Part shown: positions 19,692 through 30,847 of the stretch, piece after piece
Layout of the letters: every line of letters starts with the position of its first letter
Position numbering within the stretch: the stretch's first letter is position 1
Source of the DNA: Lichina pygmaea
Taxonomy: Eukaryota; Ascomycota; Lichinomycetes; Lichinales; Lichinaceae
NCBI GenBank assembly: GCA_963422465.1
Contig: OY730175.1
Coordinates: 2,356,001 to 2,420,000, forward strand
Direction: 5' to 3'
Length of the DNA: 64,000 nt
The notes under the pieces: generated by a model
What the model was told of the DNA's origin: nothing
The model's database searches: none
What the model saw: only the letters and a program-made list of their open reading frames with translations
Position numbers and translations under genes: made by a program

Positions 19692-22441
19692 TCTCTGACC
19701 AATCTGTCCAGTAAGGGGTGTCCCAACTGTTCTACTGTGTGGGTCTCCTTGAATAGTACCACTATCAGATATTTTGTGAATCTGTCCACTATCACTATAA
19801 TCAAGTTGTAGGTGATTCCTGTGACTGGGTCTTTGGACTTGGGTAACTTTGTGATAAAGTCTATTGACATGTCTTCCCACAGGCCTCTTGGTATTGTGTT
19901 TGGGTATCCCTCTCTGTATAGCTTATGTCTTCCATGTTTGTTTTTCTGGCATAGTAGACACTTGCTGATGTAGCTTGTGATATGTTGTCAGAGGTTGATC
20001 ATATTGTTCCCTGCCTGTTGGATAAGGTCTGTGGTTTTGGTGATTCCTGGGTGACTATGTGCTGGATTATTGTGGTAGTTCCTTGTTAGTTCTTCAGTGT
20101 CTTCTGCCATAAGCTTGTTGATCTGTGGTTGAGGCACCAGGTTTCCTTGCTGGTCCTGCTGTAAGATTGTTCCTTGGTGTTCATCATCTTCCATGTGGTT
20201 TTTTCATCAGCTTAGTGTGTCTGCTCTCCTATTGTCTTGTCTGGGGGTGTACAAGATCTTGAACTTGTGTTACTCTAGGAGTTCAGCCTATCTGACTTGT
20301 TGTCTGTTCAGCTTCTTGGTTGTTGTGAATATTATCAGATTCTTGTGGTCTGTGAGAACAGTGAGTTCAGAACTGCTTTCTGCATACACTCTCCAATATT
20401 CGAGTACGTTGATGACTGCCAGTAGCTCTTTGTTGTGGATATCATAGTTTCATTCTGCTTATGACATTTTGTGTGAGTAGTAGGCAACTGGGTGCCACTT
20501 GCCATCTGCCTGTTGGCATAGACATGCTCCCACTGCCTGATCTGAAGTGTCTGTCTTGATTTGTGTTGGCTGGCCTGTCTTGAAGTTGAGGAGAACTGGT
20601 TCCTTAGTACAAGCATCCTTGAGCTGTTGGAATACTTTTTGTTATCTCTCCATCCACCAGTACTCCACGTCCTTCTTTATGAGTTCTGTCAGTGGTGTTA
20701 CCATCTGTGAGTAGTTCTTGATGAACTGTCAGTTGAAGTTGGCAAATCCTAGGAAGGCTTGTACTTCCTTAACTGATGTTGGTGTTGGCTATTACTGAAT
20801 CACTTTGATTTTCTCAGGGTCAATCTTGATCCCTTTGATCCCTATGATGTATCCGAGGAATTCAACTTCCAGTTTGTTGAACTCGCATTTCTTCAGGTTG
20901 AGCTTGAGCCCTGCCTCTTGTAGGCATCGTAGAACATCCTTCACATGTTTGGTATGTTCTTGTTGTGTGTTCGAGTAGACAAGAATGTTGTCCAGGTAGG
21001 CGATAGCTGTTTGGTCCAGGTGTGCTCTGATAACGTTGTTGATCAATGCTTGACATGTTGCTGGTGTGTTTGTGAGTCTGAATGGCATAACCAGATACTC
21101 GTAGTGTCTGTATTGGGTTCTGAATGCTGTCTTCCATTCTTCTCCTTCTTTCATGCGTATCAGGTTGTATGCTCCTTTCAAGTCCAGCTTGGTAAAGATT
21201 GTAGCTTGGCTGATCCTGTCTTGCAATTTGTTCACATTTGGCAACAGATATCAGTTCTTGATGGTAATGTTGTTAAGTTTCCTGTAATCCACACAAAGTT
21301 GAAGACTTCTGTCTTTCTTTGGTGCAAATAGTATCAGGTATCCTGCTGGCGATTGAGATTCTTGAATAAAACTCTTTTTCAGATTTTCCTCCAGGTACTC
21401 GCGAAGTACTTGGAGCTCTTTCTCTGATAACTGGTAAATTGGTCCAAATCCTGGCTCTGTCCCTGGTTGCAACTTGATCTCATGATCCCAAGGTTGGTGC
21501 TTAGACAATACTGCTGTTGTTGTCTCTTCCTGAAAGAGGTTATCATACCTAGGTCAGTACTCTTCAGGGATCTCCAGAGGGTTAACAACTTCCTCTCTCT
21601 TCATCTGTGACTGTTTGGCCACCTGGTTCCGGGGTGTGCCTGTCAAGGCAGACCTCTTCTCTTGAGAGTTGTCCTTTCTGTCAGTGAGGTTCCACTGAGA
21701 ACTTCTTCCCTCATCTGTCCACGCCTTCTGCGGCTAGTAACAGGTCTGAGCTGTGTTGTTAGTCCAGTTCCTAAACGTGAGTACTCCTGTCCTCCAGTTC
21801 ACAACTGGGTTGTACTTCTTTAGCCAAGGCATCCCCAAATAGATATCCTGAGTGGCCAACTTGACAATATCAAAGTGGATCCTTTCAGCATAGTGTCTGG
21901 TAACTATTTCTATTAGCTGTGTCTTATGGCAGAGTAGCTCTGTCTGTCTATTTGCTATCGCAAGCTGATAGAGCTGCTGCTTGCATCTCCTTCCAGTGCT
22001 GAGGGTGTCGTAAAGTTGTCTCAAAATGTAGTTTCCACTGGCTCCAGAGTCAACAAGTGTGTATGTCTGTACTGGCGTGTTGGCGTGTAGTGACACAGGC
22101 AATCACAGGTGTTTTGTGTTGCTAGAGGTCATGTTGTTAAGCTCCTGATATCACCCCTTGACAAGGGAGTTCAATCTTTTCCTGATTGAAGTGTTTTTCC
22201 ACTGACTGGGCAATGGTTCTAGCTATTCCTATCAGTTCTGAGAAATCTGTTCATGAATTTGTCTTGCTGATGCTTGTCACATCTGGGTTTGAGGCAGTAC
22301 TGCCAATTGTTGATGTAGCAGTCGTGGTTGTTGCCTTGCTGTAGGAACATGAGGTGTTCGTGCCAATCATGTGTGTGCCCAGGGAATACAGTGTGTTGGT
22401 GTTTGTCCCAAAGATAGATCTCACACATATCCTTCTCGCAA

Positions 22442-23821
22442 CCGGACTTCTCCCAGAACACTACCAGAAAAATAACACCTTCTCCAACAATGCCAGCTCC
22501 CAGTTCTGCTGGTACTCAGCCTAGTTCTTCTACCCCCTATCCAGCTCTCCAGAATGACTACAACCTACTGGACTCATGGCTCAAGACTCAAGCTACCCCA
22601 GAATCTGTACTGAAAAGCTGGGAGAATATTAAGAAAAACTCTTGTACTAATGAAGCCCAGTCCACCAAAACCCAGTCTCTCCCCACTGGTCTGACCAACA
22701 AGATTTTCCAGGAGCTGGAGAATATTAGCAAGCGGCTAGACAAGCAAGAATCCAAGCCATCATATGCCCAGGCTGTTCAGAAACATATCCCAGCTCAAAT
22801 CCCTCTAGCTCCAAGGATTCTGAAGGAAGTTCTTGTCCACCCTGGTAACCAGACACCTGATATGGCCAACAGGACTCACATCCAGCTTTTTCAAGCTCTC
22901 TAAGACAGACTCCCCAGTCCCTATAATAAACAAGTCAGAGCAGTGAGAAAACTTCCCTCAGGGGATATTCTTATTAACACTGAAACCCAAGAGACTAAGA
23001 GTTTTCTGGAGAAAGACTCTGCCTGGATATCAGCTCTTTTTACCAAGGAAGCAACTATCCAACTCAAGAGATTCCCAGTGTTGATTCATGGAGTCAGAAC
23101 CACAGACATCCAGCCAGAAAACCTGGAAAAAACTCGCCAGACTATCCAGAACAGCAACCCATCCCTGAGCAAGCAAATCACTATTCTAAGAGCCTACTGG
23201 TCAAAGAAGGCTATAGCTCAAAAGAAACCAGTTACTTCACTCCACCTGGATCTGGCCACCCCGGAACAGGCCAATCTTCTAATTGAGAGTGGAGTAGTGC
23301 TGGGCCACAGATTGCATGAGGCAGAGCCTTTTCTGGCTAACACAGTGGTGGCACAATGCTTCAAGTGCTTTGGGTATGGACACCAAGCTCGCCTGTGCAG
23401 GAATCAAGCTGTATGTGGTGCCTGTGGAGGCCAGCATGAAAGAAGAACCTGCCAAATCCCTGAGCAACTGCTAAAGCCAAAATGCAGCAACTGCAAAGGA
23501 GCTCACCCAGCCTGGGCTAGCACATGCCCAGTACGCCAAGAAGCAGTCAAGAAGGCAAGAGAGGCATGGATTTCCCGCCCAGGGAAGTATGAGATCTCCA
23601 CTGCTACCACTGTCCCAGTCACACAGTCTCCAGTTACTTTCCCCTTCATACAGACTCTTCCAGGGGGAAAAAGACGGAAAACCACAGAGCCAACTAGAAG
23701 CTCAGAGAGACTCAGAGGAGGGTCTCCAGAAGTGCAAATTCTGTCTACAAGATCAACAAACACAGGGGGAAAGCAGTCAGTCAACCCCTTCAAGATCTTT
23801 GAAGATGAAATGTCTACATGA
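22442..23821 (+). pseudogene. LINE 3 ORF1 (5'-truncated, one internal stop)
   Basis: Homologous to LINE 1 ORF1 from about residue 10. An in-frame TAA at 22901-22903 interrupts it (LFQAL, stop, DRLPSPY; LINE 1 has CAA here). From 22943 the frame is open to the end and carries three zinc knuckles: CFKCFGYGHQARLC, CGACGGQHERRTC and CSNCKGAHPAWASTC. The last codons overlap ORF2 as ATGA, as in LINE 1. Confidence 0.88.
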
Positions 23822-26800
23822 AGAATACAAAGTTCACACTTCTTCAATACAATGTGCAGAAAAGCCAATCAGTCCAAGAGCTACTTCTAGCAACCCCAAC
23901 TCTTCAAGAAGTAGATATTATTGCACTTCAAGAACCCTGGAAGAATCCTCACCTTCAAACCAGCACCTCAACTGTTTTTTCTTCTTTTCTTCCTTTATAT
24001 TCTCCAGAGATTGGTAGAACTCTTTTTCTTATTAACAAAAACCTGAATCTGTCATCTCTCCACCCTACTTTCTGGAGTAAAGACTTTGTTTCTCTTGAAA
24101 TTCATCTGGAAAACACCTCTACTTCTCTGTGGGTGCATAATCTATACTTCACTCCCTCAAGTCAAGAGAACTACCTACAAGCATCAGAAGCTCTTCTCTG
24201 TCTACTCCAAAATGCTTTACAAGCAAAAGGGCAGCATATTCTTCTTACAGACTCAAATCTTCACCACCCTGACTGGTCAAAGAAAAGAAGACTATATTCT
24301 GACACTGCACACAAGTTCCAAACTCTAATGAAAAACTCAAATCTGGAGTTAGCTATTGCACCTTTTACACCCACAAGAGCTAGATCTCTTTCCCACAAAC
24401 CCTGTTCACCTATTGATCTTTCCTTTATATCTTCTTCTCTTTCTAACTCTCTAATCTTTTCTAAAATTGCTTTGCAGTTCTTTCATGGGTCTGACCACAG
24501 ACCTGTGCTAACTAGCCTGGACCTGGACTCACCAAGAAAAACCTGGAAGCCAGAAAGGAACTGGAAAACACTGGACACAAACCTGGCAAAACAAGAGTGT
24601 AATAATTTGCAGCTACCCTTCCACTTTCAAGATAAACATGAAGTGGATGAGTACTTGGAATATCTTAACCACTTTCTCCAAGAAATAGCAGACAGATGCA
24701 CAGAACTCCAGAAGCAATCTAGCCACTCAGTCCCCTGGTGGAACCAAGAGATCCAAACTAAAGTTAAGCAGGAAAGAAGAATAAGAAGACAAGTGCTCAG
24801 AGGACAGGCAAGCCAAGAAGAGCTAGAAGAAGCAACTAAGCTCAAGAAGAAAGCTGTCAGAGAAGGCAAACAGAACACCTTCAGAAAACAAGTTCATGAG
24901 CTAGCCAGTTCCTCAAAATTCTGGAAGCTTGCAAAGTGGGGAAAATCAAAAGCTAACAAGACCCCTGATCTTCCTCTGGTCCCTGATCTGGAGACTCAAG
25001 AAGGACTAGCCAAAAGCTTTGAGGAGAAGACAAAATCTTTCTCAGCTCAATTCTTTCCAGAAGCACGTGTTCCAGAACCAAGTACAGAAAGTCACCAGAG
25101 TACCCCAGAGATCCAGCTTTCTCAGGAGGTTACCACTGAAGAAGTGGAGCAAATTCTGAACAAGAAGAAACCTTTTACAGCAGGAGGAAAAGAGAAGCTG
25201 CCAAATGGATTTCTGAAAGCTCTGGGTCCCAAGTTCTGCCAAGCTATAGCTGTTCTCACATCAACATGCTGGAGACTGGAATACTTTCCAGAGAAATTCA
25301 AGAATGCAAAAACAGTCTGTCTAAGAAAACCTGGCAAGGGAATCTATAACCAAGCTAAAGCCTGGCGCCCTATAGCTCTGCTAAACACAACTGGCAAGCT
25401 GATGGAAGCTATTACAGCAGCCAGACTAAGCAAGGTAGCAGAAGAGGCTAAACTCTTGCCAGAAATCCAGATGGGGTTCAGGAAAGGCAGATCAACTGAA
25501 TCAGCACTTTTCCTTCTAACTTCCCAAGTGGAAAAAGTCTGGAAAGAAGGCATGGTTGCATCTCTACTTTCTCTGGACATCTCAGGAGCATATGACAGAG
25601 TTCTTCCAGAGATTCTTCAAAAGATTCTGGAGAGAAAAGGAATCCCTCTCTGGCTAACTTCTTGGATCTTCTCTTTCTGTACCAGACGTACCACCACCCT
25701 AGTTTTTGATGACTCTGAGTCCTCTTCTATTCCTATTCACTGTGGAGTTCCCCAAGGTTCCCCTTTGTCTCCTATTCTTTTTCTATTCTATATTTCTGAA
25801 CTTCATGAGACTGTACATTCTCCTACTACTGGTGTTTCTGCTCTGGGGTTTGCAGATGATACAAATCTGCTTGCATTTGGACACTCTCTTAAAAGCAACC
25901 TTCTGAAGTTGAAGAATACACATCTTAAATGTCTATCTTGGGCTGCAAGACATGGAATGGTCTTCTCTCCTGAGAAATATGAAATACTTCATTTTTCCAG
26001 AAGAAGATCAGACAATCTGCAGCTCAAGCTTAGACTTGGGAATGTGATTCTAAAACCAAAAGAAGAAGTGCGAGTATTGGGAGTGTACCTGGATGCCAAA
26101 CTCCACTGGCACAAACACCAGAGAATTATTCTTCAAAAAGCACAAAAAGCACTATCTTCTCTTTCTAGAACCTCTTACTCCACCTGGGGCTTTCCAGTTC
26201 TCACAGCACGCCTTGTGTACACTGCAATACTCAGATCTGTACTGAGCTATGCAGTGGGAATTTGGTTCAACCCACTCAGAAAATCCTCTAATATTTCCTC
26301 TCTTATCATATTCCAAAACAAATGTCTGAGACTTATTGGGGGTGCTTTCAAAGCCACTCCTTCTTTTCTATTAGAGAGTGAGCTTTTTCTTTTACCTCTA
26401 GATCTCTATTTTAAATTTCACACAGCTTGTTTTCTATCTTCTATCCAAACCTCCTCTCTGAAAGACTTTCTTGACAGTACCTTTTCTACTATTTCTTCCT
26501 ATGCTTCTTCACTGAGGAAACCTTTAAAGAAATGCTCAACTATCTCTCCTAATTGGAAGTTCACTTGGTTAAGTCAAATAACTACTAACCAGGCTAGTTC
26601 AAAGAAAGAACTACAAATACTCTTTACTAAAGAGTGGGAAAACCAATGGGAGGAGAAGAAAAGAAAAGGCTATACTGGATGGCAGGTGTTTTGCCAAAAA
26701 CCTCACTACAACAACCTAAAGCTCTACAAAGAGCTACAGAAAGCTGAGGCAAGTCTACTACTGCAAACCAGAACTGGGAGAATTGGTCTAGCAAGTTTTC

Positions 26801-27060
26801 TTTTCAGAGCTGGAGTCCCTGACTTTCCTACCCCCCTATGCATGTGTGGTCAAGCAGAAGAGACAGTAAAGCATATCACCTCTTCATGCTCTCTCTACTC
26901 AAGTCAAAGACAACATACTCTCTTTAACCCCCAAGATTTCACTACTATTATTTCAAACCCAGAGCTTCTACAGAAGTTTCTGTACTGGTTTATGTCTTTG
27001 AAAAGACTAAACCAATTTAATCTGGCTTTCAAACTTCACTATTCACACTCCAACATCTAG
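23818..27060 (+). CDS. LINE 3 ORF2: endonuclease and reverse transcriptase
   Basis: A 1080-aa frame, open throughout and equal in length to LINE 1 ORF2. The endonuclease domain is at the N-terminus (LLQYNVQKSQ, IALQEPWKN, HGSDHRPVL at ~225). Reverse transcriptase has SLDISGAYD, GVPQGSP and GFADDTN near residues 584, 642 and 677. The terminal zinc motif is CMCGQAEETVKHITSSC. The conserved proline missing from LINE 1 is present, so this is the better preserved polymerase. With ORF1 interrupted and no 5' end, the copy could move only with help from another element. Confidence 0.93.
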   Translation: MKNTKFTLLQYNVQKSQSVQELLLATPTLQEVDIIALQEPWKNPHLQTSTSTVFSSFLPLYSPEIGRTLFLINKNLNLSSLHPTFWSKDFVSLEIHLENTSTSLWVHNLYFTPSSQENYLQASEALLCLLQNALQAKGQHILLTDSNLHHPDWSKKRRLYSDTAHKFQTLMKNSNLELAIAPFTPTRARSLSHKPCSPIDLSFISSSLSNSLIFSKIALQFFHGSDHRPVLTSLDLDSPRKTWKPERNWKTLDTNLAKQECNNLQLPFHFQDKHEVDEYLEYLNHFLQEIADRCTELQKQSSHSVPWWNQEIQTKVKQERRIRRQVLRGQASQEELEEATKLKKKAVREGKQNTFRKQVHELASSSKFWKLAKWGKSKANKTPDLPLVPDLETQEGLAKSFEEKTKSFSAQFFPEARVPEPSTESHQSTPEIQLSQEVTTEEVEQILNKKKPFTAGGKEKLPNGFLKALGPKFCQAIAVLTSTCWRLEYFPEKFKNAKTVCLRKPGKGIYNQAKAWRPIALLNTTGKLMEAITAARLSKVAEEAKLLPEIQMGFRKGRSTESALFLLTSQVEKVWKEGMVASLLSLDISGAYDRVLPEILQKILERKGIPLWLTSWIFSFCTRRTTTLVFDDSESSSIPIHCGVPQGSPLSPILFLFYISELHETVHSPTTGVSALGFADDTNLLAFGHSLKSNLLKLKNTHLKCLSWAARHGMVFSPEKYEILHFSRRRSDNLQLKLRLGNVILKPKEEVRVLGVYLDAKLHWHKHQRIILQKAQKALSSLSRTSYSTWGFPVLTARLVYTAILRSVLSYAVGIWFNPLRKSSNISSLIIFQNKCLRLIGGAFKATPSFLLESELFLLPLDLYFKFHTACFLSSIQTSSLKDFLDSTFSTISSYASSLRKPLKKCSTISPNWKFTWLSQITTNQASSKKELQILFTKEWENQWEEKKRKGYTGWQVFCQKPHYNNLKLYKELQKAEASLLLQTRTGRIGLASFLFRAGVPDFPTPLCMCGQAEETVKHITSSCSLYSSQRQHTLFNPQDFTTIISNPELLQKFLYWFMSLKRLNQFNLAFKLHYSHSNI

Positions 27061-28491
27061 AAGCTTTTCCTACCAGACACTACAAGATTTCCTTTTGCTA
27101 CACTTTCTAGTCACCTCCCTGTCTTCAGTTTTTATTCCTTTAAAGGTTTTCTGAAGAAGTTCACTATTAGCTGGAAGATCTGGATGGCTGTAAAGCTACA
27201 AACAGTGTAAGAATCAAATCAAAAATCAAAAATCCTTCTCGCAATTGACTCAATGCTTGTGGCAGGTGGCGCAGTAGAGTGAATGTCCTCCGTACCTTTG
27301 TAGTTGTTCATGGTAGGTGTAGTAGTACTTCATGCAAAACCTCCACTGTAGTTCACTGTGCCGTAGGTTTCGTGGGTCCATGCTGTAAGTATAGCTTCCT
27401 TGTGGTATTTCTTCTTTGATAGACACAGGTTTGTCTTGGTCCCTATCAGAGGTGGTTAAGGGCTCCTGTCCCTTGTCCTGACCTGTCTGTTCTGGTAGGT
27501 CCTTGCCTCCTGATGTTGCCAGTTGGTGGGCTGCTTCCAATGTCTGATCGTAGTTGTCCTATTGTTCAAGGGATAGCTGAGCCTCTCCTGGTAGGTCTTC
27601 TGGCTTGATGATATTCTAGTCTCTGTCAAGTGTATTAAGTTGCTGTCAGTGCACCTTGTTCTTTGAACAACAGTCTCTCGCCATGTGGCCTAGCTTACCC
27701 CAGGTATAGCACTTCAGTGCTTTCCTCTTCTTGTTGTTTCTTCCCTTCGTGAACCTTCCCTTGTGGTGGACTGCATCCAGTTCCATGGGTGCATAGCTAT
27801 ATGGGTCTTGTGGTGGTGCCTTGTTAGGCAGCTTGTAGTGGTTGCTCACATGCCATGCGGGGCAGCTGTATCCTCTGTCATGGCACTTCTCCATCACTCA
27901 CTCGAATAGCTTGTCATCGATGTTGATTGCTTGTGTGATAAGTTCATCCAGTGTGTCAACTGCTTGTCTGTCGAAGGTGATCTTATCCTTCATGTTTTCC
28001 TTGAGTCTATGTCAGTACATGACTATCAGGGCGTTGTCATCCCAGTCAGTCAGTACTGAGTATTGTTTGAACTGTGTGGTGTACTCTGCGGCTGAGTGTT
28101 GTTACTTGATGTGCTGGATCATTTGTATAGCCACTTTGTCTTTGTTAGATAGTCCAAGGATCCTTTTGATCTTGTCCTTGAATTATGTCCATTTCATCAT
28201 CTATTCTGATATACTATCATGATCTCTGTTTCCTGAGAGATGTTTGTTGACGTAGGGCTTGATCTATCGATAAGTATTACTTCTCATGTAAGTGGTTGCA
28301 AAGAGGGGCCACTTCTCCTTAGGCAGCTTCATCTCTGGTTGGAATTGAAAGTAGACTTGGAGTTGCATGAGCCAGTCATTGACCTTGTTTCTTTCGCTGT
28401 AGAATAGGTCTGGCTTGGTGACGCTAATCTTTCCATCTGGGAAGTTGGGGTTGGTTACTCCTGAGGTACTCATCCTTGAGGGTCTTCAAAG

Positions 28492-29051
28492 TGTTACAGT
28501 CTGTACTGTGCTATCCTAACCAAGTATAGGATTAAGGGTGAGATGTGGAAGGTGGGTTGGTTCTCGCAGGAGAGGAGTGTCAAGGAGTGCGAAGGGGTTT
28601 GGTGGAACATAGTGGTGGTGACACCTGATCAATAGCTTCATACAAAAGGAATGTATTGAAGTAGATCTAGTTGTCTGGATCACAACATAAGTTGAAGACA
28701 ATTGTTCCATAAGGGAACTATCACCAAACTATATAGTGCTGGCCTGTCAAGACAATCAAGATTGTCTTAACAGTCTTGACGTCAAGACAGGTGAGATTGT
28801 CTTAACAGTCCCACTATGTTATGCACCCTGCGTTGAGACTGGTGAGATTGTCTTGATGCTTCATGCATCCTGCGTCGAGACTGGTGAGATTGTCTTGATG
28901 TTTCATGCATGCTGCGTCGAGACTCCTCTGTGTGTCTCAACAGTCACGTGACCCCTTGTTGGTTGGTCACTTGACTTCCATGGTGTCCTCTTGCCTGGCC
29001 CGTGGCCTGATTGCCTATAAATGAGTGGCTCCCATCCTATGGGTCGTAACA
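28492..29051 (-). repeat. 5' LTR of Gypsy A copy 1 (560 bp)
   Basis: Partner of 11245-11846. It carries the same palindrome, GTCACGTGAC (~28944) and backward TATA (CTATAAATG, ~29015), and is one ~42-bp unit shorter. The TSD TCTAT follows at 29052. Confidence 0.9.
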
Positions 29052-29990
29052 TCTATTCTGTCCAGTCTCTGGAGAACTTTCTAGATCTCTTGTCCAGTAG
29101 TGGAAGGTGTGGCTATGTGGCCTGCTAGCTGGGTGGTGATTTTTTCCCATACTGCTTGTACTTTTGGAGAAGTTTTAGACTACTTCAGCCAGACTTCCAC
29201 AATCTGGGATACTGGCAGTGTGTTTTCTCTAGCTTGTTGATCTGGTGTTGCCAGAGAGGTTTCTTGTTAGTTTGTCTCTGAGACAATAGATAAAGAGAGA
29301 GAGCTGGATTAGATGTTAGGAGATCTAGAAGCCAGTATAGAGATTGGTGCTCCAGAGTTGTTTTGAGTAGAACTGGGTTTTTTCTTTTTTGAAGCCATAG
29401 CTCTGGGTTTCTAGTAATAATACTTTCAGAAAGTTAAGAGAGTTGAGAGGGAGAGAGAAGAGTACCCTGACTTCCCAGCAGTAGTGATCTAGCTCTGAGT
29501 CCAGATCTCAGAGCTAGACTTTCCTGGGCAGCTTCTTCCTTCTAAGCTCTGGGTTGGGTCTGGTAGTATTCACCTAGACTAGAGACCAGACCCCCTGTCT
29601 AGACTTTCCTTGAATTCTTAGATTCTACCAGTCAAGAGCAAAGCTCAAGTTATTCCACTTTTCCAGACTCTTTTTCTCTTGAACTGGGAGTACTTGCTCA
29701 ATCCTGGGACCACACCTCAAGACTGAGTGTTCCTAGGTAATTGGAGCCTGTCCCCAGTTGTTTAGAAGGCCACTGGCCTCCCTCTCTCTTGTTGTTGGTA
29801 GTCTGTTGCTTGTTGAAGTTGAAGATCGTAGATCCTGGGATCACAACCTTTGACAAACAGGTTGAGTTTTCCAAAGTGATGGGTTTTCACCTTAAGGTTT
29901 TGGTGGTTTGAGGGTGGAACTCAGCTGGTTTCCAAGACTTATGACAAAATGCGGTGATTGTCAAAAGAAGTGGTCCTTGACCGTAGTTGG
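29052..29990 (-). mobile_element. LINE 4, 5' piece (5' untranslated region and ORF1 start)
   Basis: Positions 29400-29990 are homologous to the LINE 1 5' region (for example GATGGGTTTTCACCTTAAGG at 29878-29897, also near 6699). ORF1 begins at about 29397 with MASKKKKP, as in LINE 1. The coding part is degraded and continues at 11244-10970 beyond Gypsy A copy 1. The exact 5' end is uncertain by ~20 nt. Confidence 0.8.
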
Positions 29991-30235
29991 ACAAAGACAA
30001 TAAAGCTGCAGGCAGCAAGGCAGCGAGGCAGCAAGATGGAATTAGCAAGACAGAGATAGCAAAACAGCAAGACCAACAAGTTGACAAGCGCCAGCGCCTA
30101 TCAGACAGCCCTCAATCTTGATCGTCCATGTTGTTGACCGCCAGCGCCCACCATCGGCCACCATCGGCCTCTCCCCCCCTTTCTTTCCCTCTTACCAAAA
30201 CCAATGCCGTGAACTATCAAAACCCAAACCTCCTT

Positions 30236-30264
30236 CCCCCCCCCCCCCCCACACACACACACAC
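30236..30264. repeat. Homopolymer C run followed by (AC)n
   Basis: About 15 C residues followed by seven AC repeats, between the transposon nest and the first host gene. A simple-sequence repeat likely to vary in length. Confidence 0.95.
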
Positions 30265-30433
30265 CCACCCAAAGAAAAGCCAAAAGAACCATGGCGTGCT
30301 GCAAGAACGACAGACGCGCCGCCGTTGTCGTAATCCAGGTCCCAAGTCAAGACCTTCCTCCGTGGCGTTGAGCACTTGTCGTCGTTGCTTTCGTTTTCGT
30401 TGGTTTTCTTGGTTTTGCTGTTATTGTTGTCAG

Positions 30434-30847
30434 TCATGATGACCTTGTTTTTGCTGCTGCTACTGCTCCTCCTCCTCCTCCTCCTCCTCCTCCTCCTCCT
30501 CTTCCTCCTCCACCATTGGAGCTACCGAAGCTATAGAAGCCACTGGAGCTGTTGAACCTACTGGAAGAAGAAGAAGAAGGACTGATACCGCCTCCGGCGG
30601 CGGAAGATCTCGCGGCTTCTGCACCTGCACCTCCGCTTGCGCTAGCGTTGGTTGTGGTTGCCGGGCTCGAGGATATGCGTTCATTCGTGCTGCTGCTGTT
30701 GCTGCTGCTCAACTGACCAAGCACGCGAGGCATCTTTCCAGCTTTGCCGCCGCCGACTGACGGAGGGAAACACTTGACGCAGGCGACAGCCGTGAAGCCC
30801 TTGCCGTGGCAGCGAGGACAGGTGCCGCCTCTATGTTTCGTCACCAT
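30434..30847 (-). CDS. Small Cys-motif, Ser/Gly-rich protein of unknown function
   Basis: A 137-aa frame. The N-terminus carries CPRCHGKGF and CVKC (CxxCxGxG-like plus CxxC), resembling one half of a DnaJ-type zinc module (residues ~10-27). The rest is low-complexity: Ser-rich, Ala/Gly-rich, then a Gly tract encoded by GGA/GGC repeats (~30466-30510). The Cys module right after the start argues for a real gene, while the repeats argue for caution. A second frame (30192-30437) could be a downstream exon, but no convincing splice pair was found. Not recognised as a named family. Confidence 0.45.
   Translation of the reverse strand: MVTKHRGGTCPRCHGKGFTAVACVKCFPPSVGGGKAGKMPRVLGQLSSSNSSSTNERISSSPATTTNASASGGAGAEAARSSAAGGGISPSSSSSSRFNSSSGFYSFGSSNGGGGRGGGGGGGGGGGAVAAAKTRSS

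Larger units (their letters stand above)
22442..27231 (+). mobile_element. LINE 3: 5'-truncated LINE with intact ORF2
   Basis: A 4.8-kb LINE read left to right, flanked by a 13-bp duplication ATCCTTCTCGCAA (22429-22441, 27232-27244). It lies in the Cys/His-rich region of Gypsy A copy 1, in the opposite orientation. The 5' end falls within the first dozen codons of ORF1, so the 5' untranslated region is absent. The tail is a run of TCAAA-type repeats near 27210-27231. The ORF2 protein differs from LINE 1 ORF2 at roughly a tenth of positions, so this is a separate subfamily. Confidence 0.93.
11245..29051 (-). mobile_element. Gypsy A copy 1: chromovirus holding Gypsy A copy 2 and LINE 3
   Basis: A Ty3/Gypsy element read right to left. 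Its parts are: 5' LTR 28492-29051; gag from 28473 with a CCHC knuckle near 27690; a Cys/His-rich region (22219-22441 and 27245-27400); protease (LVDSGASGNYI) near 22040; reverse transcriptase ~21500-20900; RNase H ~20600-20300; integrase (20194-19692, continuing below 13196); chromodomain region ~12450-12500; and 3' LTR 11245-11846. A 5-bp TSD, TCTAT, flanks it (11240-11244, 29052-29056). It inserted into LINE 4. Copy 2 sits in its integrase and LINE 3 in its Cys/His region. Without these it is ~6.5 kb. It is a fossil with more than ten breaks, and most differences from its relatives are transitions. Confidence 0.88.
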
